Positions 10,248 to 22,772 of a stretch of DNA of 64,000 nt are shown here, one piece after another. Position 1 is the stretch's first letter. Every line of letters begins with the position of its first letter. The DNA is from Gnetum montanum. Taxonomy: Eukaryota > Streptophyta > Gnetopsida > Gnetales > Gnetaceae. The stretch is from the NCBI GenBank assembly GCA_015680685.1, contig MNCI01010839.1, positions 519,869-583,868 of the forward strand, read 5' to 3'. The notes under the pieces were generated by a model, which worked only from the letters and a program-made list of their open reading frames with translations, searched no databases and was not told the origin of the DNA. Position numbers and translations under genes: made by a program.

Positions 10248-12160
10248 CTGGGTAAGAAAACTAAGTGTTGGATGCAGCATTTAAGAAGAAAACTTAGATC
10301 TGGACGCTATGAATAGCATTAGAAAAGTGGTATAAGGATGATGGATGCTGTAAACAATGTCTAAGATTGGCAGGGAGTGTAGGATGCTGTGGGCAGCATC
10401 TGGATCTAGAAGGAAAGGGGCAGGATGCTATGATTCAAGCAGGAATGTGTCTGGAAAATTCTGAAACAGTGTCCAAACTCGAAAATAGGATTTATGAGTA
10501 GGAAATAGCACTTGAATTTTGGGAACAAGGCAATGTAGGAACGCTGACAATCATAGCAATGTGTGAACACTGGATCTGGGATGCTGAGAGGCAGATCTAA
10601 TAGAGAAATGACCCTCCTTCTAGCGTCATTTTACTGTACCGTCCAAAATCGTCGGTGAGAGGCTGGAATGAATGGACACCGAGAGATCTATGGATGAAAT
10701 AGTAAGACCCTACCTTCACCTAAGGGCAAGCTGGAAATCAACGAAGGAAGAGTGCCTTGAATGGTTTGCACGTGGATCAAACGAGGACTTTCCCAAATGT
10801 ACGCAATTGCGATGCATTGGGTTATACGTAAAAAAATGCAAAGCTGAACGTAAACGAATGAAAACGAATGTAAACTGTTTAAATGATAAATAATGAAAAT
10901 AGAAAAAATGTGAACAGGAACAATAATGTAAACTTTTTGTATTGATAAATCATTAAAATGTGCACCGGTCAGAATGCAGAGTGATTCGCAAGGCAGACCT
11001 TTAGGCCCGGCGGATGAAAACAGATGCTGGGAAGATGCAAGTTTTTTTTGGGTTGCAGGTGTATAGCATCCAATCTGTATGAAGCCCAGCGTATGAGATT
11101 GATGCCTAGATTTCTTAAGTATGTGAGATTTGAATTTTTTGAACCCTGATCTAGTGGAAAAACATGAGATTTATAGGATTTTAGGTGCAAGATTCAGATC
11201 GGGTGACAGGTGTATGCGTTGACCGGATGCACGAAATGTTACAATGTACAACATGCAACGTGACCAATATCTCTTATGCTGACGTATGTAATCCATAGCA
11301 TAAGAGCTTGATATGCTGAAAAATGCAAAAATTTACAAAGAATGTTAAAGTACAAGAATGGATCTGGATGTCTGGCCTCCGAATCTGTAGATCTATGCTT
11401 TTTCTTGTGCTGCTAAAGCCTCCAACATGCGTGGATCTAGCTCTAATGTGTGCACATCTTGTTTTGGAACCAACATCAGTGTCAGTATCTAGCATCAGCA
11501 TCAGCATCCAGTGTTAGCGTCAGTGTCCAGTGTCAGCGTTAGCATCTAGCGTCTAGCGTCAGCGTCACTAATAGCGTATGACCTGACAATAGTGCATTTT
11601 AAACCCATTTTTGACTTATGAGACCCATTTTCAAAGTGGATCTACATGCCATGGGTCATGAGGATTCTGTGTGCCAAATTTGGACTGATTTGGATGTTGT
11701 TTTGGCCCTGTTTTGGTTGGTGACGCTGAGCCTTACGCTGAGTAGCGTCTGAAAAATAACCCAAGCGTCACCAAGTCAAAGTGGCACATTTGAGGTCCAA
11801 ATCTTGATTTTCTAGAGGCTAGGACCTACTAGGGACCTTGGTGAAGGTCATGGGGGGTCCTTGTGCATGATTTCAGCCTATTTTGACTCAGTTTTAGGGC
11901 TCTAAAAATTGGTGACGCTGAGCCTTACGCTAAGAAGCGTAAGAAAATGTAGCCAAATTATACTTAGCCAAAACCAAGCATTTCGAGCCCGGAACTTTTG
12001 ATTCTGGATGCTGAAAGTTGGTGCAATCACCTGTGGGCCCTGGGGGAACCTTGCTTGCTCCATTACTCACTCCATTATATGTCATTTTATGTTGTTTTGG
12101 AGGCCCTCAAGTTTGGTCATGTTGTACTCATGTTGGGCAGCAGCATGACTTAGCTTGATT
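10248..12160. other. Non-coding; probable leader/LTR of the minus-strand gypsy element
   Basis: No gene found. AGCGT-type words cluster at 11470-11570 (TCAGCGT/TCAGCAT repeated about a dozen times). Two copies of GGTGACGCTGAGCCTTACGC lie 192 bases apart at 11719 and 11911, with recognisable flanking similarity, so this looks like a diverged duplication of about 190 bp. The 5' LTR of the element that runs down to 5.6 kb should be here, but neither terminus could be fixed. Confidence 0.4.
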
Positions 12161-12195
12161 CTTGTCTAAAAGTGCTAGGCCAAAATTTTGTGGTG

Positions 12196-12688
12196 TTTCA
12201 CAAAGCATCATAAAATTCATCTTGGGAGATAGGAATTACCATATTCATGAAAATATCATTCATGGAATTAATGGTTACTCTAAGCACATCAACACTAGAA
12301 ATACCAAGAATACCATTAATAATTTGAGAAGAAACATCAATTAGCAAATCTCCAACCATGGTAGTAAAGGCCCTAATAGAAGAATTTGTAATCATAATGT
12401 TTCTATAAAATTCTCTGATGAGAACTTCAACCATACAAAAATTCATTAAAATGAAAGTAACCCAATTTTAAACTTCAAAAAATCCCATCAGTTTCTTCTG
12501 ATGATGTTGCTAGAAATAAATAGAATATTCAGAGATGATAGAATGGTTCAAGTTACCTCAAATCAATGCTAGGCATCAAGGGACTTGATCTAAGAAGTGT
12601 AGGTGTTAGCTGCATTAGAGGAAGCTTACTTTAACTTCTTGCTCTTCCTTGGTAACAACCTTGACATTGCAACTTTCTTATGGGCCAT
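12196..12688 (-). pseudogene. Decayed ORF resembling the 'putative plant transposon protein' domain
   Basis: The ATG at 12688-12686 opens a basic N-terminus (MAHKKVAMSRLLPRKSKKLK) and then meets stops. From 12446 to 12198 an 82-codon open stretch contains LIREFYRNI and INGILGIS. That spacing recalls the plant transposon-associated domain found near many retroelement ORFs, but I recognise it only by pattern. A TATATAA lies at about 12792-12786 on the same strand, some 100 bases before the ATG, followed by a pyrimidine-rich leader. The ORF ends at TGA before 12196. It could equally be a remnant of a gag-like ORF from an unclassified element. Confidence 0.4.
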
Positions 12689-12819
12689 GGATTTAAAAGA
12701 AAAAGCACAAATCTCTATTGTTGCTGAAGCCCTGGTTGTCTATGCTAGGACGTGGAAGACTAAATGAAAAATGAGGGTTTAGATTTATATAATTGCACTC
12801 AATGAGGGTTTTTTACAAA

Positions 12820-13000
12820 AATATAGATGTCTCCTTTGAAAGATAGACATATATGTCATGCCTAAAAATAATAAATAGACATCTCACTAGAAAAGTAAAC
12901 ATCTTTGCCACATTGAGCAAAAATACAAGTAGATGTCTCCTTTGAGAACTAGACATCTCTTCAGTTAAGGAGACATCTTCAAGAAGACATCTCATTAAGG
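12820..13000. repeat. AGACATCT/AGATGTCT motif cluster upstream of the 12.7-kb ORF
   Basis: At least six exact copies of AGACATCT or its reverse complement occur within 180 bases, two as the longer TAGATGTCTCCTTTGA (near 12823 and 12930). The cluster lies upstream of the TATA box of the minus-strand ORF. The same motif is dense in the copia LTR (15270-15420) and in both chromovirus LTRs. Confidence 0.7.
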
Positions 13001-13059
13001 TTGAGATTCAACTATTCATAGAGAAAGGGCTTAGGGATGACTTCCATGGATTATAGTCT

Positions 13060-14607
13060 TAAGAGATGTTCATAACAAACTAAAAAACTGACCTCTACTT
13101 ACCTTTCTTGCTGAAGAAAATGAAGGTGCCTAAGGAGCTTGAGGGAGCGATCCACCTTTTGAGGTACCCCCTCTTATTCACACTTCTTCTATTTCCAATG
13201 ATTGGCTTCCCTTCACAAATTAATTAAAGAGGTTTTCCTTGCAATCATCTTCTTTTCTTTTTGACCCTCCATACCTTCCTAACACTGTTTTCCTTTTGAG
13301 TTATCCCTATTCTTTTGTTGTCTTGCATAGATACCTTTCTAGACACATTTTTATAGGACCAAGGAGTTTTGTGATATTCCCAAGTGTTCATATGATAATG
13401 CGTCAAGTTACAAACCCATTGTTTATGCCCAAATCTATTACAATTAATAACATTTAATCTTTTTTAAGTTATTAAACCTTGAAGTTGTCATTTGGCCAAA
13501 TGTAGTATCAGCAATTACCTTAATCTTTGAAGAGACTTCTTGTTTGAATTCATTTTGTGGATATGCTTGTTCTTTTTGATAGTAGCCTAGTCCACTATTA
13601 TCATTTGGACTTCTTCCTTGTTCAAGAACAATTGGAAGTGATTCTTTTCCTTTTACTAGCCTCTCATTTACAAGTTTAACATCTACAAGTTCTTCCTTAA
13701 TCTACTCATAGGACATGGTTAAGCTTTTATTCTTAACCCTTAGGTCTAAGGTTTCTTTTGTGAGATCTAAAACTTTCATATTCAATAAAGAGACATCTTG
13801 ATCTTTGTTCTTTAGTTATTTTTTTAGTTTTATACAAATATTTTGAAAAGATAAAAGTTTATTACATAAGAGGTCATACCTTTCTTCTTCTATTTCTATT
13901 TGATCATCATCATCCAACAATATGGTATTTTTATTTGTAAGAGCCATATACGTGAGATGTAAATCTTTTGAAGTATCCTTTTCTTCTTCACTTTGCTCTT
14001 CATCATTCCATCTTGACTAAAAGTTAGTCTTCTTCATGTCCATGTCTATCTTATTCTTTCATTGTAATCTACTATTACTAGGATATTTGGAGACCACATG
14101 ACCTCTTCCACCACGTATCCAACATTCTATTGAAAAAGCATCAAAATTAGAATTTGAAAAAGTTTTACCTCTATGCTTATCTTTGGAGTTGACTTGGTTG
14201 GGCCCTGATTAATTAAGGCTTCTTCCCTTTCTTACTAGAAGCCTTTGAACTCTTCTTGATAGAAGAGCTATTTTCTCATCTTGTTCACTAGGTTCCTTTT
14301 CATTGCATGCTAATTTTTAGGCAAGGGGATTCTCTTTAATAGCCCCTTCTCTTATTAAATTCATTTCATAAGCAATGGGAGCACTTTGGAGTTCTTCAAA
14401 TTTTAAGATTGAAAAATCTCTAATTTTATCTGTTGTTATAACCTTCAAGAATGGACTCCCATACCTCAAACTCCATTGACCTAAAGAAGCCTTGTATCCT
14501 TGCCTTCCAATAAGTAAAGTCAAACCCATTGAACATTGATGGCTTTGTATAGGATATCCCCTCCATAGTTCACTCTTGAAAGTTGAAGCTGAACATGAGA
14601 GTACTAG
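13060..14607 (-). pseudogene. Ty1/copia gag fragment
   Basis: Read from about 14530 downward, one frame gives FDFTYWKARIQGFF...VWESILEGY, the hallmark start of copia-type gag (UBN2 group). Further down lies a zinc-knuckle remnant at about 14130-14100, CWIRGGRGHVVSKY, in which the second and last Cys are lost (Arg and Tyr). A Lys/Glu/Leu-rich, coiled-coil-like stretch follows at about 13900-13650. Stops and frame changes are frequent and no copia protease, integrase or RT follows, so only gag survives. It lies directly downstream (on this strand) of a primer-binding site and 5' LTR. Confidence 0.65.
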
Positions 14608-14619
14608 GCTTTGATACCA
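14608..14619 (-). promoter_or_regulatory. Primer-binding site for initiator tRNA-Met (copia)
   Basis: On the minus strand this reads TGGTATCAAAGC, one base from the TGGTATCAGAGC that pairs with the 3' end of plant initiator tRNA-Met. It lies two bases inside the LTR end at 14622. Confidence 0.75.
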
Positions 14620-14621
14620 CT

Positions 14622-15700
14622 TGACAATCAACTTAGAAGGAGGGATGAATAAGATCCCAACTAAAATTGCATCTACCATCCAAATAACACAAAATTTTAT
14701 ATGGTTCTCTAACTTGGGTACATCCACACTCGGTGGGTAGAATTCATGCACACCTCTAGACTTTGCTTCTCAATAAAGTATGGTTTGAAAAGCACTACAT
14801 CCTATACAAGCTTTGAGCTTTGTACAAGAGTGTTTAATCACTATGAAACCACTTAATCCCACAAGGTCCCAACAAGCTCAAAATATAGTTTTAAAGATTC
14901 CATAACCTTTATAAAATTAAGCTCCACTCCAGAGTATTTTGACACTGTAAAACTACTCAATCCCAACAAGCTCAATGAGGATGCCTTCTCGTAAGAAGTA
15001 AATCAACCCTATAGGATAACAAGAAAAAGAAAATGATACAAGAAAAGAATGTAATTGAAATTACAAGTCCTTATCATTGAAGCTTAATTCAACATACAAC
15101 CAAGTAAATGATGTTACAATAAAGAACAAGAAAACAATAGCATATATATGAAAATGATTTCATTGATGTGAATAGTGCATGCATAATTTTCAAGAATTTG
15201 GTTTCTTATAGCCTTGGATTTTTTGAAAACTCCTCAGAATTTGTGCAACAGCTACCCAATGGCTAGTGTAGACGTCTCCTTTGAAGTTCAAATATCTACC
15301 TAATATTGGCCTCAATTCAGGAGAGACATCTTACTCGAAAATGGGATGTCTCATGTGGAACATCTCTATGGAGACATCTTCTTTGGGATAGAGACATCTA
15401 CTATTTCTAGGATATGTCTCCTCAAGTCTTAGGTTCTAGTTTCTAAGGCTTCCTTTCTTTAATTCATCTTCTTCCCAATCCTTGGAGCATCTTCATTTGA
15501 CTTTTAGTCTTTGGTTTTAATCCATGCTCATTCATGCTCTCATCTTGGCTCATATAGTCTTCACTTGTCAGCTCATTGTAGATATCATTGCCCTTGAGTT
15601 CTTATTTCTCATGTGGAGTTCTTGTTCATGTCTTGTAAACACATCACCCACAATAAACACTCTATGTTTTCCATTTTTCTTAAGGTTTTAACATACCAAG
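14622..15700 (-). mobile_element. 5' LTR of the copia element (far end approximate)
   Basis: The plus-strand sequence starts TGACAATC right after the primer-binding site, so the LTR ends ...TGTCA on the minus strand. It carries an AGACATCT-motif cluster at 15270-15420. The outer end is not sharply defined; similarity to the chromovirus LTR begins near 15708. No matching 3' LTR was found at lower coordinates. Confidence 0.5.
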
Positions 15701-15708
15701 AGGTCAAC

Positions 15709-16695
15709 AATTCACTCCAATATTAAAATCACTTTCTAAACACTAAATCCAGATATTATCAAAAGATAAACAGTATGCTAAAAAAATAAGAAACTAGCTA
15801 TCTTTAATTATCAAAAGAGAAGATTACAATAAGGTCCCCAAAACTCACAAAACATCCAAACACAACCTCTCTCATACTCAAACAATGCTACAAAGCATAA
15901 GTCTCTAAAACCACATAATTACTATTCTCAATGCAAGACACAACCAATAGAAATTCTCTCCCACAACCTAAGACTGGGATCATACAAGCAAGACCAAGAA
16001 CACATGAGCTAGTACATCACATAATTAACCTTAGAGTGACAACCACACATGCACTCACTCAATGTGCACTCACACATGCACTCACTCAATGTGCTCTATC
16101 ACTCAAGAGCTCTTACCAAGACCTCTCATAACCTATTTTGGTGGTACAACCATGAAACACAATCCATATTTATCAACATCAGGACAAAAGACCTAGAAAA
16201 CCTTCCTCAAGAACAACTTGAAGATCCTACATTGTTTCTATCTTTTTCCAACTTCTTCTAGACATTTCCAAACTTGGAATGGTAATTTTGGAAGTTTCTT
16301 TGCATGCCTAGATTGTCACTTACCTTTCCAAGATGTCTTGCCATAAAACTATCAATTCTGAAGAGATGTCTCACTCATGGCTAAGGCATCTCCTACTATA
16401 GCTGAGATGTCTCAACTGAGATATCTCTTGATTTTTTGAGACATCTCACTAAGTTCTAAGATGTCTCATGCATTTATGAGAAGTCTCACGTGAGACATCT
16501 ATCAAAATTTTAAGATGTCTCTTGCAAGTTCTCAACTTAGCCCCGACATCTTCTATCTTCTAGGACATGTTTCTTGAGAGCCCATATCTTAGGCAACATA
16601 ACTCCATGGCCTTCAAGATGTCTCCAAGGAGCCCAAAACCTACAAAAACACACACATAAGAAAATAACAAGGGAATCAGAAGACATGTCTCAACA
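15709..16695 (-). repeat. Chromovirus 3' LTR
   Basis: It aligns along its length with 41128-42098. On the minus strand it starts TGTTGAGACATG right after the polypurine tract. It holds a dense AGACATCT/AGATGTCT cluster (16331-16625), a perfect 14-bp palindrome GTCTCACGTGAGAC (16483-16496) with a CACGTG core, and a 27-bp tandem duplication (16044-16070 and 16071-16097) that the other LTR has only once. Confidence 0.8.
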
Positions 16696-16710
16696 CCACC
16701 TCTCCCACAC
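16696..16710 (-). promoter_or_regulatory. Chromovirus polypurine tract
   Basis: On the minus strand GTGTGGGAGAGGTGG directly precedes the TG of the 3' LTR, the expected site of plus-strand priming. Confidence 0.65.
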
Positions 16711-16739
16711 TTTAAAAAATAAACTCATATGAACAAGGG

Positions 16740-18509
16740 AGTAGGGGTTGAAGTGACCCCCCACTTATGAATTTTGGTCGCATGGAACCATATAACATCA
16801 TCCATGGATTGATCATTCCAATGAATCAAGTACTCATACCTCTTAACTCCCTTAGTACTAGAATCTTTCCCATGCTTGAGTATGATTACCTTCCTCTCTA
16901 TTAAAGACTTGGACTAATCAATAACACCCTTCAACTCATCAATGCTACCTTGTATGGTCTTCTCATTAACTAGTCCATAATAGTGCACAATATCTTAAAC
17001 ATTAAACACAAAAGGTATACCAATATCATTTGATAAATCAATCTCAAAATAATTATTATTAATCTTGGCCTTAATTCTAAAACACCTCATCTTCTTGGCT
17101 TTCAATCTTGAGTAGTTAATACCTCTCAACCTCTTATTCTTCAAGGGCACCCAAACCAAGTTACTAACAGTAAAATTTGGTTTTTATTTATTCTCATTCC
17201 TTTTGAGGACTTTTTCTTCAGCCTTAATCTCAATTTTTGATTTTACTTGTGCATAGATATCCATCATCTCTTAGACAGAATCATCAAATCTCTTTAAAGT
17301 GTTCATCATCTTAGGACAAAGATCATAATTCACCTCAAATGGGCTTTTCCCAATAGTAATATGAAAAGCATAATTATACAAAAAATTAGCATGATACAAA
17401 AGGGTTTTTCCACCTATTAGGCTATCCATCACACAAACATCTCAATATGTTTAGCAATAATTTATTTACAACCTCCATTTGGCCATCAAATTGTGGATGA
17501 TATGCACTAGAAAAATTTAACTTTATCCCAAAATTTTTTAAAAGGACCTCTAAAAATGACTAGTGAATTTGGAGTCTCTGTTACTAATAATATTCAAAGG
17601 AATTCCATGCAACTTCACAACATTCTAGGAAAATAAATTTGCAACATGAAAAGCATCATTCACCTTTTTACATGAAATGAAGTGTATGCCATGTTGGATA
17701 ACATTTCCACAATAATAAAAATTACATCATTTTTACTTTTGACTTTTTGAATATAACTCATAAAATCTATTGACACACTTTCCCATGGACCCTTGGAAGT
17801 TGGCAAAGATATATAATGTCCATCCACCCCTTTACCTCCTTTGAATTTCTAACAACTCAAATACTCGTTCATAAATTTTGAAACTTCAGTTACCATACTA
17901 GACCAAAAATAGTGCCTACCCACAAGTTCTAATGCTTTATCCCTACCCATATAACCTACTAGACCATTACAATGTTTTTGAAACAAAATATTTTGTTTTA
18001 ACACAAAATTAAATTCGTGTAATTGGCTTTCCCACTTTTGTGTTTTTAACACAATTAAATTCGTGTAATTGTGCAACAGATTTCATGTGCTTTGCAATCA
18101 ACTTCTTTTAAGAGTTTAGAAATTGTTGTTCTTTTAGTCCATCATCAAAGTGAACTCCTTAGGCAACAAGTAATTCCTCCAATGCTTGATTGCTTGAAGA
18201 ATAGTGTACAAATCCTTCTATATGCTATATGTTTTCTTTGACTTACTCAAATTTTTAGAAAAGAAAGTAATGTATCTACCTTCTTGTTAAAGTGCCCCAA
18301 CAATGGCAAGTCAACTTACATCCATCTCTACTTGAAAAAGCTTTTGTAAATCTATAATTGCAAGCATTGGTTCATAGGCAATTTTTTCTTTCAATAAGCC
18401 AAAGCTCCCTTCAATTTTATTGTCCCACCTAAAATCTCTCTTTTTCTTCAACAAAGTAAACATAGATCATGAAATACTACTAAAATTGTTAATGAATCAT
18501 CTATAAAAA
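16740..18509 (-). pseudogene. Chromovirus integrase and chromodomain
   Basis: From 18509 down come a decayed RNase H end and an HHCC zinc-binding segment (18076-17849, ending MNEYLSC). An integrase core with many stops follows, then a basic stretch with VPLKNKRLRG (about 17160-17110). The C-terminus at about 16890-16760 contains RYEYLIHWNDQSMDDVIW, which fits a chromodomain (Tyr and Trp residues spaced to form a methyl-lysine cage). In living chromoviruses this domain steers integration to marked chromatin. The reading frame is broken at several places. Confidence 0.75.
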
Positions 18510-18514
18510 CCTAC
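18510..18514. repeat. Target site duplication CCTAC, left copy (element A)
   Basis: CCTAC directly precedes the 5' LTR of element A and recurs at 31440-31444 directly after its 3' LTR. Five bases is the usual duplication length for LTR elements. Confidence 0.9.
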
Positions 18515-19402
18515 TGATGAAGTGTCATTAGTCGATGCGTCAACTAGGCCGCGTATACGCAATCATGTCGATGTAGCCCCGTCGACGCAGCCTTCCATGT
18601 ATCAACGTGGCCCTGTTTATGCGAAGCCTATTTCGGCCTATAAATAAGAGGGTCTTCCGCCTCATTTAGGCATCTTTTAGTTAGTTGTAGCGAAGCTCTT
18701 GTAGTTTCTTCCGACAAGAGATAGAATATTTTCCAAGTGCCTGCAGTAGGTGTAAGAGAAGTGATCGACTCTTTATTCAAGCATTGATGTATCTAAGCCC
18801 ATTGGTGTGATGGCAATCAAGACAAACTCTTTAAGCATTCCTTGCAGCATTTGGACTTAGTCCTTTATTGCATTCAATAGCTTAATATTTATATACTTTG
18901 ATAATTACTTAAGTTTCTCGTATTATTAGTTTAATCGCTATCGTTCATTCATAGCTCATAGAAACCATAAGCACAACCATCTTGAATGCAAATCCAACAC
19001 TTGGTAACCCAGTGACGCTTAACGTCTGGTAGCCCAGTAGTGTTTAGGGGATGCTCAAAACATGCTCGAAAGATGGGATCAGATACTTATGCTAGGAATA
19101 GTTGAGATATAGATTAGGATAATCGTAGATTAGATAATATTTCATTCCTTACTTTTCATACCTTAATTAGACGCCAAAAGATAAGTAAAAATCTATAAAA
19201 ATCATTAGCCTTAATCTCACTTAACCATCATAAATAGAACATCACAACTGAGATTAGGAAGATAATGACCGTTCTAACCAAAGCTTTCGTTAGTTAGAGT
19301 CTATTGTATGTTAAGTGCTTACAGTCTACGGAATTCGACAGACTTGCATGTGAATGCTCATGATTTGTATGGTTGGGCGTAGGGGTACCTAGCCACTCAT
19401 CA
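18515..19402 (+). repeat. 5' LTR of element A (888 bp)
   Basis: It starts TGATGAAGTGTC and ends GCCACTCATCA. A perfect 10-bp palindrome GCGTATACGC sits at 18551-18560 in U3, and TATAAATA at 18639-18646. The last 20 bases match those of element B and the 54.7-kb LTR almost exactly. Confidence 0.93.
18639..18646 (+). promoter_or_regulatory. TATA box of the element A 5' LTR
   Basis: TATAAATA lies in CCTATAAATAAGAGGG, about 125 bases from the LTR start. The matching part of the 3' LTR has been deleted. Confidence 0.75.
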
Positions 19403-19422
19403 TTGGCACCGTTGCTAGGGAC
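19403..19422 (+). promoter_or_regulatory. Primer-binding site, TTGGCACCGTTGCTAGGGAC
   Basis: It lies immediately after the LTR. It differs by a few transitions from the TGGCGCCGTTGCCGGGGA type used by Athila/Tat elements. Element B has TTGACGTCGTTGCCGAGGAC at the same place. Confidence 0.8.
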
Positions 19423-19567
19423 TGTTAGTCTTACATGCATCATCTAACCTTAGTGAAATTATCATTCAAGTTGTTGGAATGGACCTAGGATAGAAACATT
19501 TACACATGCTAGGCGGATTAAAGTAAGTAGTAAGGTACATCAATTACATGGACCATCTAACAGCCAA

Positions 19568-21375
19568 CATGTCTTCTCACAGGAGAGAGGTATCCAACCC
19601 ACCAGTGCCACAATAATGTCAGGTGGTGTATAAGCATCTCGATGATTATGTCCCTGACAAGATGAGCATCTACAGGGGCGGGACATGGAGGGCAACATCG
19701 TACTACCACCCGACCGATTAGCTCCTACAATGCTATTTCACAATCTTGGCAAACTAGGCATCCGGGACCATGGAGTGGAGTATGTCATGGAGGACCATGA
19801 CTATCGAGACTATCGTCCCACTAAGGCTCAAAAAGCATGAGATCAACAGTAGGTAGAAAGATATGAACACCTAAAGGGGAAACACTTCAGTAACCCCTTA
19901 TTCTCACAAGGGCTACAAGACGATGGGGATCCCATCTTTCATGACATCCATTCGACTGAACTCCCCCCGAGGCAACAGATCCTTTAGTCCATCATTTAGA
20001 ACAAGCCTCTAAGTCACCAAGATCCTCAAGGGGATGGAGGATCACATACCAAGGATAGGTAGGATGATCGAGGCCATCATTGGGGTAGAGGGGGAGATCA
20101 ACACTAGATTGGTGGTGAGTCCTCTCCTTCTTCTCCATCCTCTTGCTCTACTATACCTTCATCCAGCTCAGGTTCGGATCTTAACTGGGGTAAAAGGAGT
20201 GAAAGGAAAGTGGTAAAAAGGTTTGAAAGGGATAACATGAGGAAATGCATGACCAATCGTGCGAGCCTCACCATCATGAAAGGAGGGGCCACCAAAATCA
20301 TCACAAACATCATGGTCCTCAGCAGGACTATGATTCAGATGAGTCATTATTGGCTACTCAAAGCATGCTCCAAATCATTGAGGCAGTTCAAATTCCTAGT
20401 AGGCACATAAAGGATAGCCAGATCAAGTGCGTTGATATGAACAACATCCCCAGATTTGAAGGGGGATACAACTGTAATCCACAGACTCACCTATAGGCAT
20501 TCCATGATTGGTAGAAGTTGAAGTTGTTCCCTCGCATACTCATCAAGGAAGTTAAAAGCTGGTACTAGTCTTTAGAACTGGAATCAATCAGAAGATGGAG
20601 TACAATGCTTGAAATTTTCAATGACAAGTATCAAACGTACTCTAGAGTGGTGAATCTGAGATAACAGATCCAAGGTTGGAAGCAAGGGAATCATGAACCC
20701 TTGGATGCCACCATGAGCAGGTACTACTCATTATTGCATCAATGCCTTGGCCATGGTTACTCTCAGTGGGCACAGCTTCACCACATCATTGATAGGCTCT
20801 GCTTTGAAATGCAAAAGACCCTTAGCGTGTACACCCAAGGATGACTATCAGAACTAAGGGCCCATCAATTGCAGCACCTCATTGAGCAAGTGGCCAAAGA
20901 GGAAGGGGAACTTAGAAAAAAGGAGAGTGTAGAAGAATTCAATCAAGATTCTTCCCTCAGAAAAAGTGAAGTCCATTTTTGTGACAAGGAGGAGGAATCA
21001 CCATTGGAAGCAGTGGTGAATCAAAAGACTTTGCCATTACAAAAGTTTACATCTGAAATATCGACAAAAGTGGATAAGATGTGGGACTCTTTGGACGAAA
21101 AATTCCAAAGTGTGCTAAAAATTATAGAAGAGTCCAGAGAACAAGGTAATGACTACAATCAACTTAGGAAGAAAGAAGCTAAATGTGCCCAACATAAGGG
21201 TAAGGGAAAAGTTGCTGTAGCAGAGCAGGTTACAAACTCTGACACTGAGGAGGATGATGAATGTGGCATATGCCAATATGAACATCCTATAGGATGTTTT
21301 CCTCTGGTGTCACATCTTCAAGAGTCTAGGGTATACGCATTGAACCCTTGCTTGGCACAACGACCAAAACCCTGA
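19568..21375 (+). pseudogene. Element A gag
   Basis: Starts at an ATG matching that of element B (MSS...). Its first third is heavily broken. From 20437 one frame runs to the stop at 21375 with few nonsense codons: MNNIPRFEGGYN, the retrotransposon gag fold with WKQGNHEPLDATM, an acidic Lys/Glu-rich segment, and a zinc-knuckle-like CGICQYEHPIGC (CX2CX3HX3C). Gag would assemble the particle. The same features occur in the same order in element B, where the frame is better kept. Confidence 0.78.
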
Positions 21376-22770
21376 AGGTTGCCTTATCCATAAGGCAACT
21401 CTAGGTGATTTCACCAGCAGCAGCAAGGATATTATCCAGGTGGAGCACCACCAGAACCATATGAATACTTCCAATAGTGGCAGAAACCACAAGCATGGGG
21501 GATGCCACCTCCAAGGTAGCAATACCCTTACAAATAGTCAGATCCCTATGGGTACTACATTCAGCAACTGGTCTCTCCATGAGACTCTTCCAATCATGTG
21601 GCATTTCAAAGTTATTACCACCCCCTGGAGTATTTTCGACCTCAATATCCATCACCCATGGGAGAAAGCCCACATCTCTTTTATCCTCCATCACCTTCCC
21701 CTACCACTCCTCCACAACATCCCACTTAGCTACCACCTACTCCACTGATGCAGAGAGAGATACCGCCACAGCCGCAGCAACGAAATGCTACAAGGGCCAT
21801 TAACTTACAACCAGCACCTCAGCTAAGTGGACTGAAATCCAAGTCACGAAAACATCCTTTTTTCTAGCCCAAAAATCTAAACATACCCTTACATACAGCT
21901 ATGGCTAGTGCCTCTACACCTTCAACCGCTTCCACTACTCCACCATCGAAGTAGCCTTCAAGTCAACCACACTCCAACATCCAGACGATCATGCTCATAC
22001 ATGTCATGACCGACTGGATCAAGGCAAGTCATCTTCCCCAAAAATTGATTGATCTAGGAAGCCCCTTCATCTATCTTCAGGTGGCAAGGAATGAGTCATG
22101 CAAAGCTTTTTTGGACTTGGGGTCAGGAGTAAATTTTATCTCTCATGACATTTACAAGAATTGGAACTTTCCCCCACTAAAGAAGAGCAACATTTGTCTT
22201 GAATTAGCAGACCAGTCCATCATCATTCCCTTGGGATTAGTGGAAGACATTGTGACCACCATTTTTGGGTGGTCCTATCCTGCTAATTTCCTAGTCATAT
22301 ATGTGGAGAACTACAAGGGAAACTTCCTAATCATTATGGGAAGAGCCTGGCTAAGCATGGTGGACGCATGACTAGGACTCCGAGATCTATCCCTTGAAAT
22401 CTTAAAGGAAAATCCTTTCGGGAAGATCAAGAAGAAGCATGTTTCATGCATCACGTACAGTAACTTAGGGTGCAACTTTGTGCAACAGTTATGGTCTGCC
22501 AAGTGGATATCCATTCAAGCATGCAGTCAGTGTATTGAGGAATCACCTGTTCAAGAGTGCCTGTACACAGCAGCCACTAATCAAGAGGGCACCCAGTGGA
22601 ACCATCTAATCCTACTAATAGCACATTATGCATGGAACCATCTAAGGGCCTTGTACAAGCCTACATTGAAAGCATGGACAAAATGGAAGAGGTTCATCAA
22701 CAAGTCTCCACTGTTGATGACCATGATGACTAGGGGAAGTTGCAAATCCCTAAGAGCTTCAAAGAAGAGC
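21376..22770 (+). pseudogene. Element A protease region
   Basis: A Pro/Gln-rich linker is followed from 21991 by a 126-codon frame with the retropepsin pattern: the catalytic loop FLDLGSGVNFIS, then a C-terminal IIMGRAWLS motif. The usual D-S-G reads D-L-G here (element B keeps D-S-G), so the copy is probably inactive. The frame continues with stops to about 22770 before RT. Confidence 0.78.
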
Positions 22771-22772
22771 CC

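Noticed and set aside
14317-14751. 144-codon minus-strand frame
   Set aside because: It overlaps the copia gag, primer site and LTR end in a different frame; the recognisable gag motif is in the neighbouring frame.
20034-20496. Several short frames in element A gag
   Set aside because: They alternate between frames over the broken N-terminal part of gag; only the frame from 20437 carries gag motifs.
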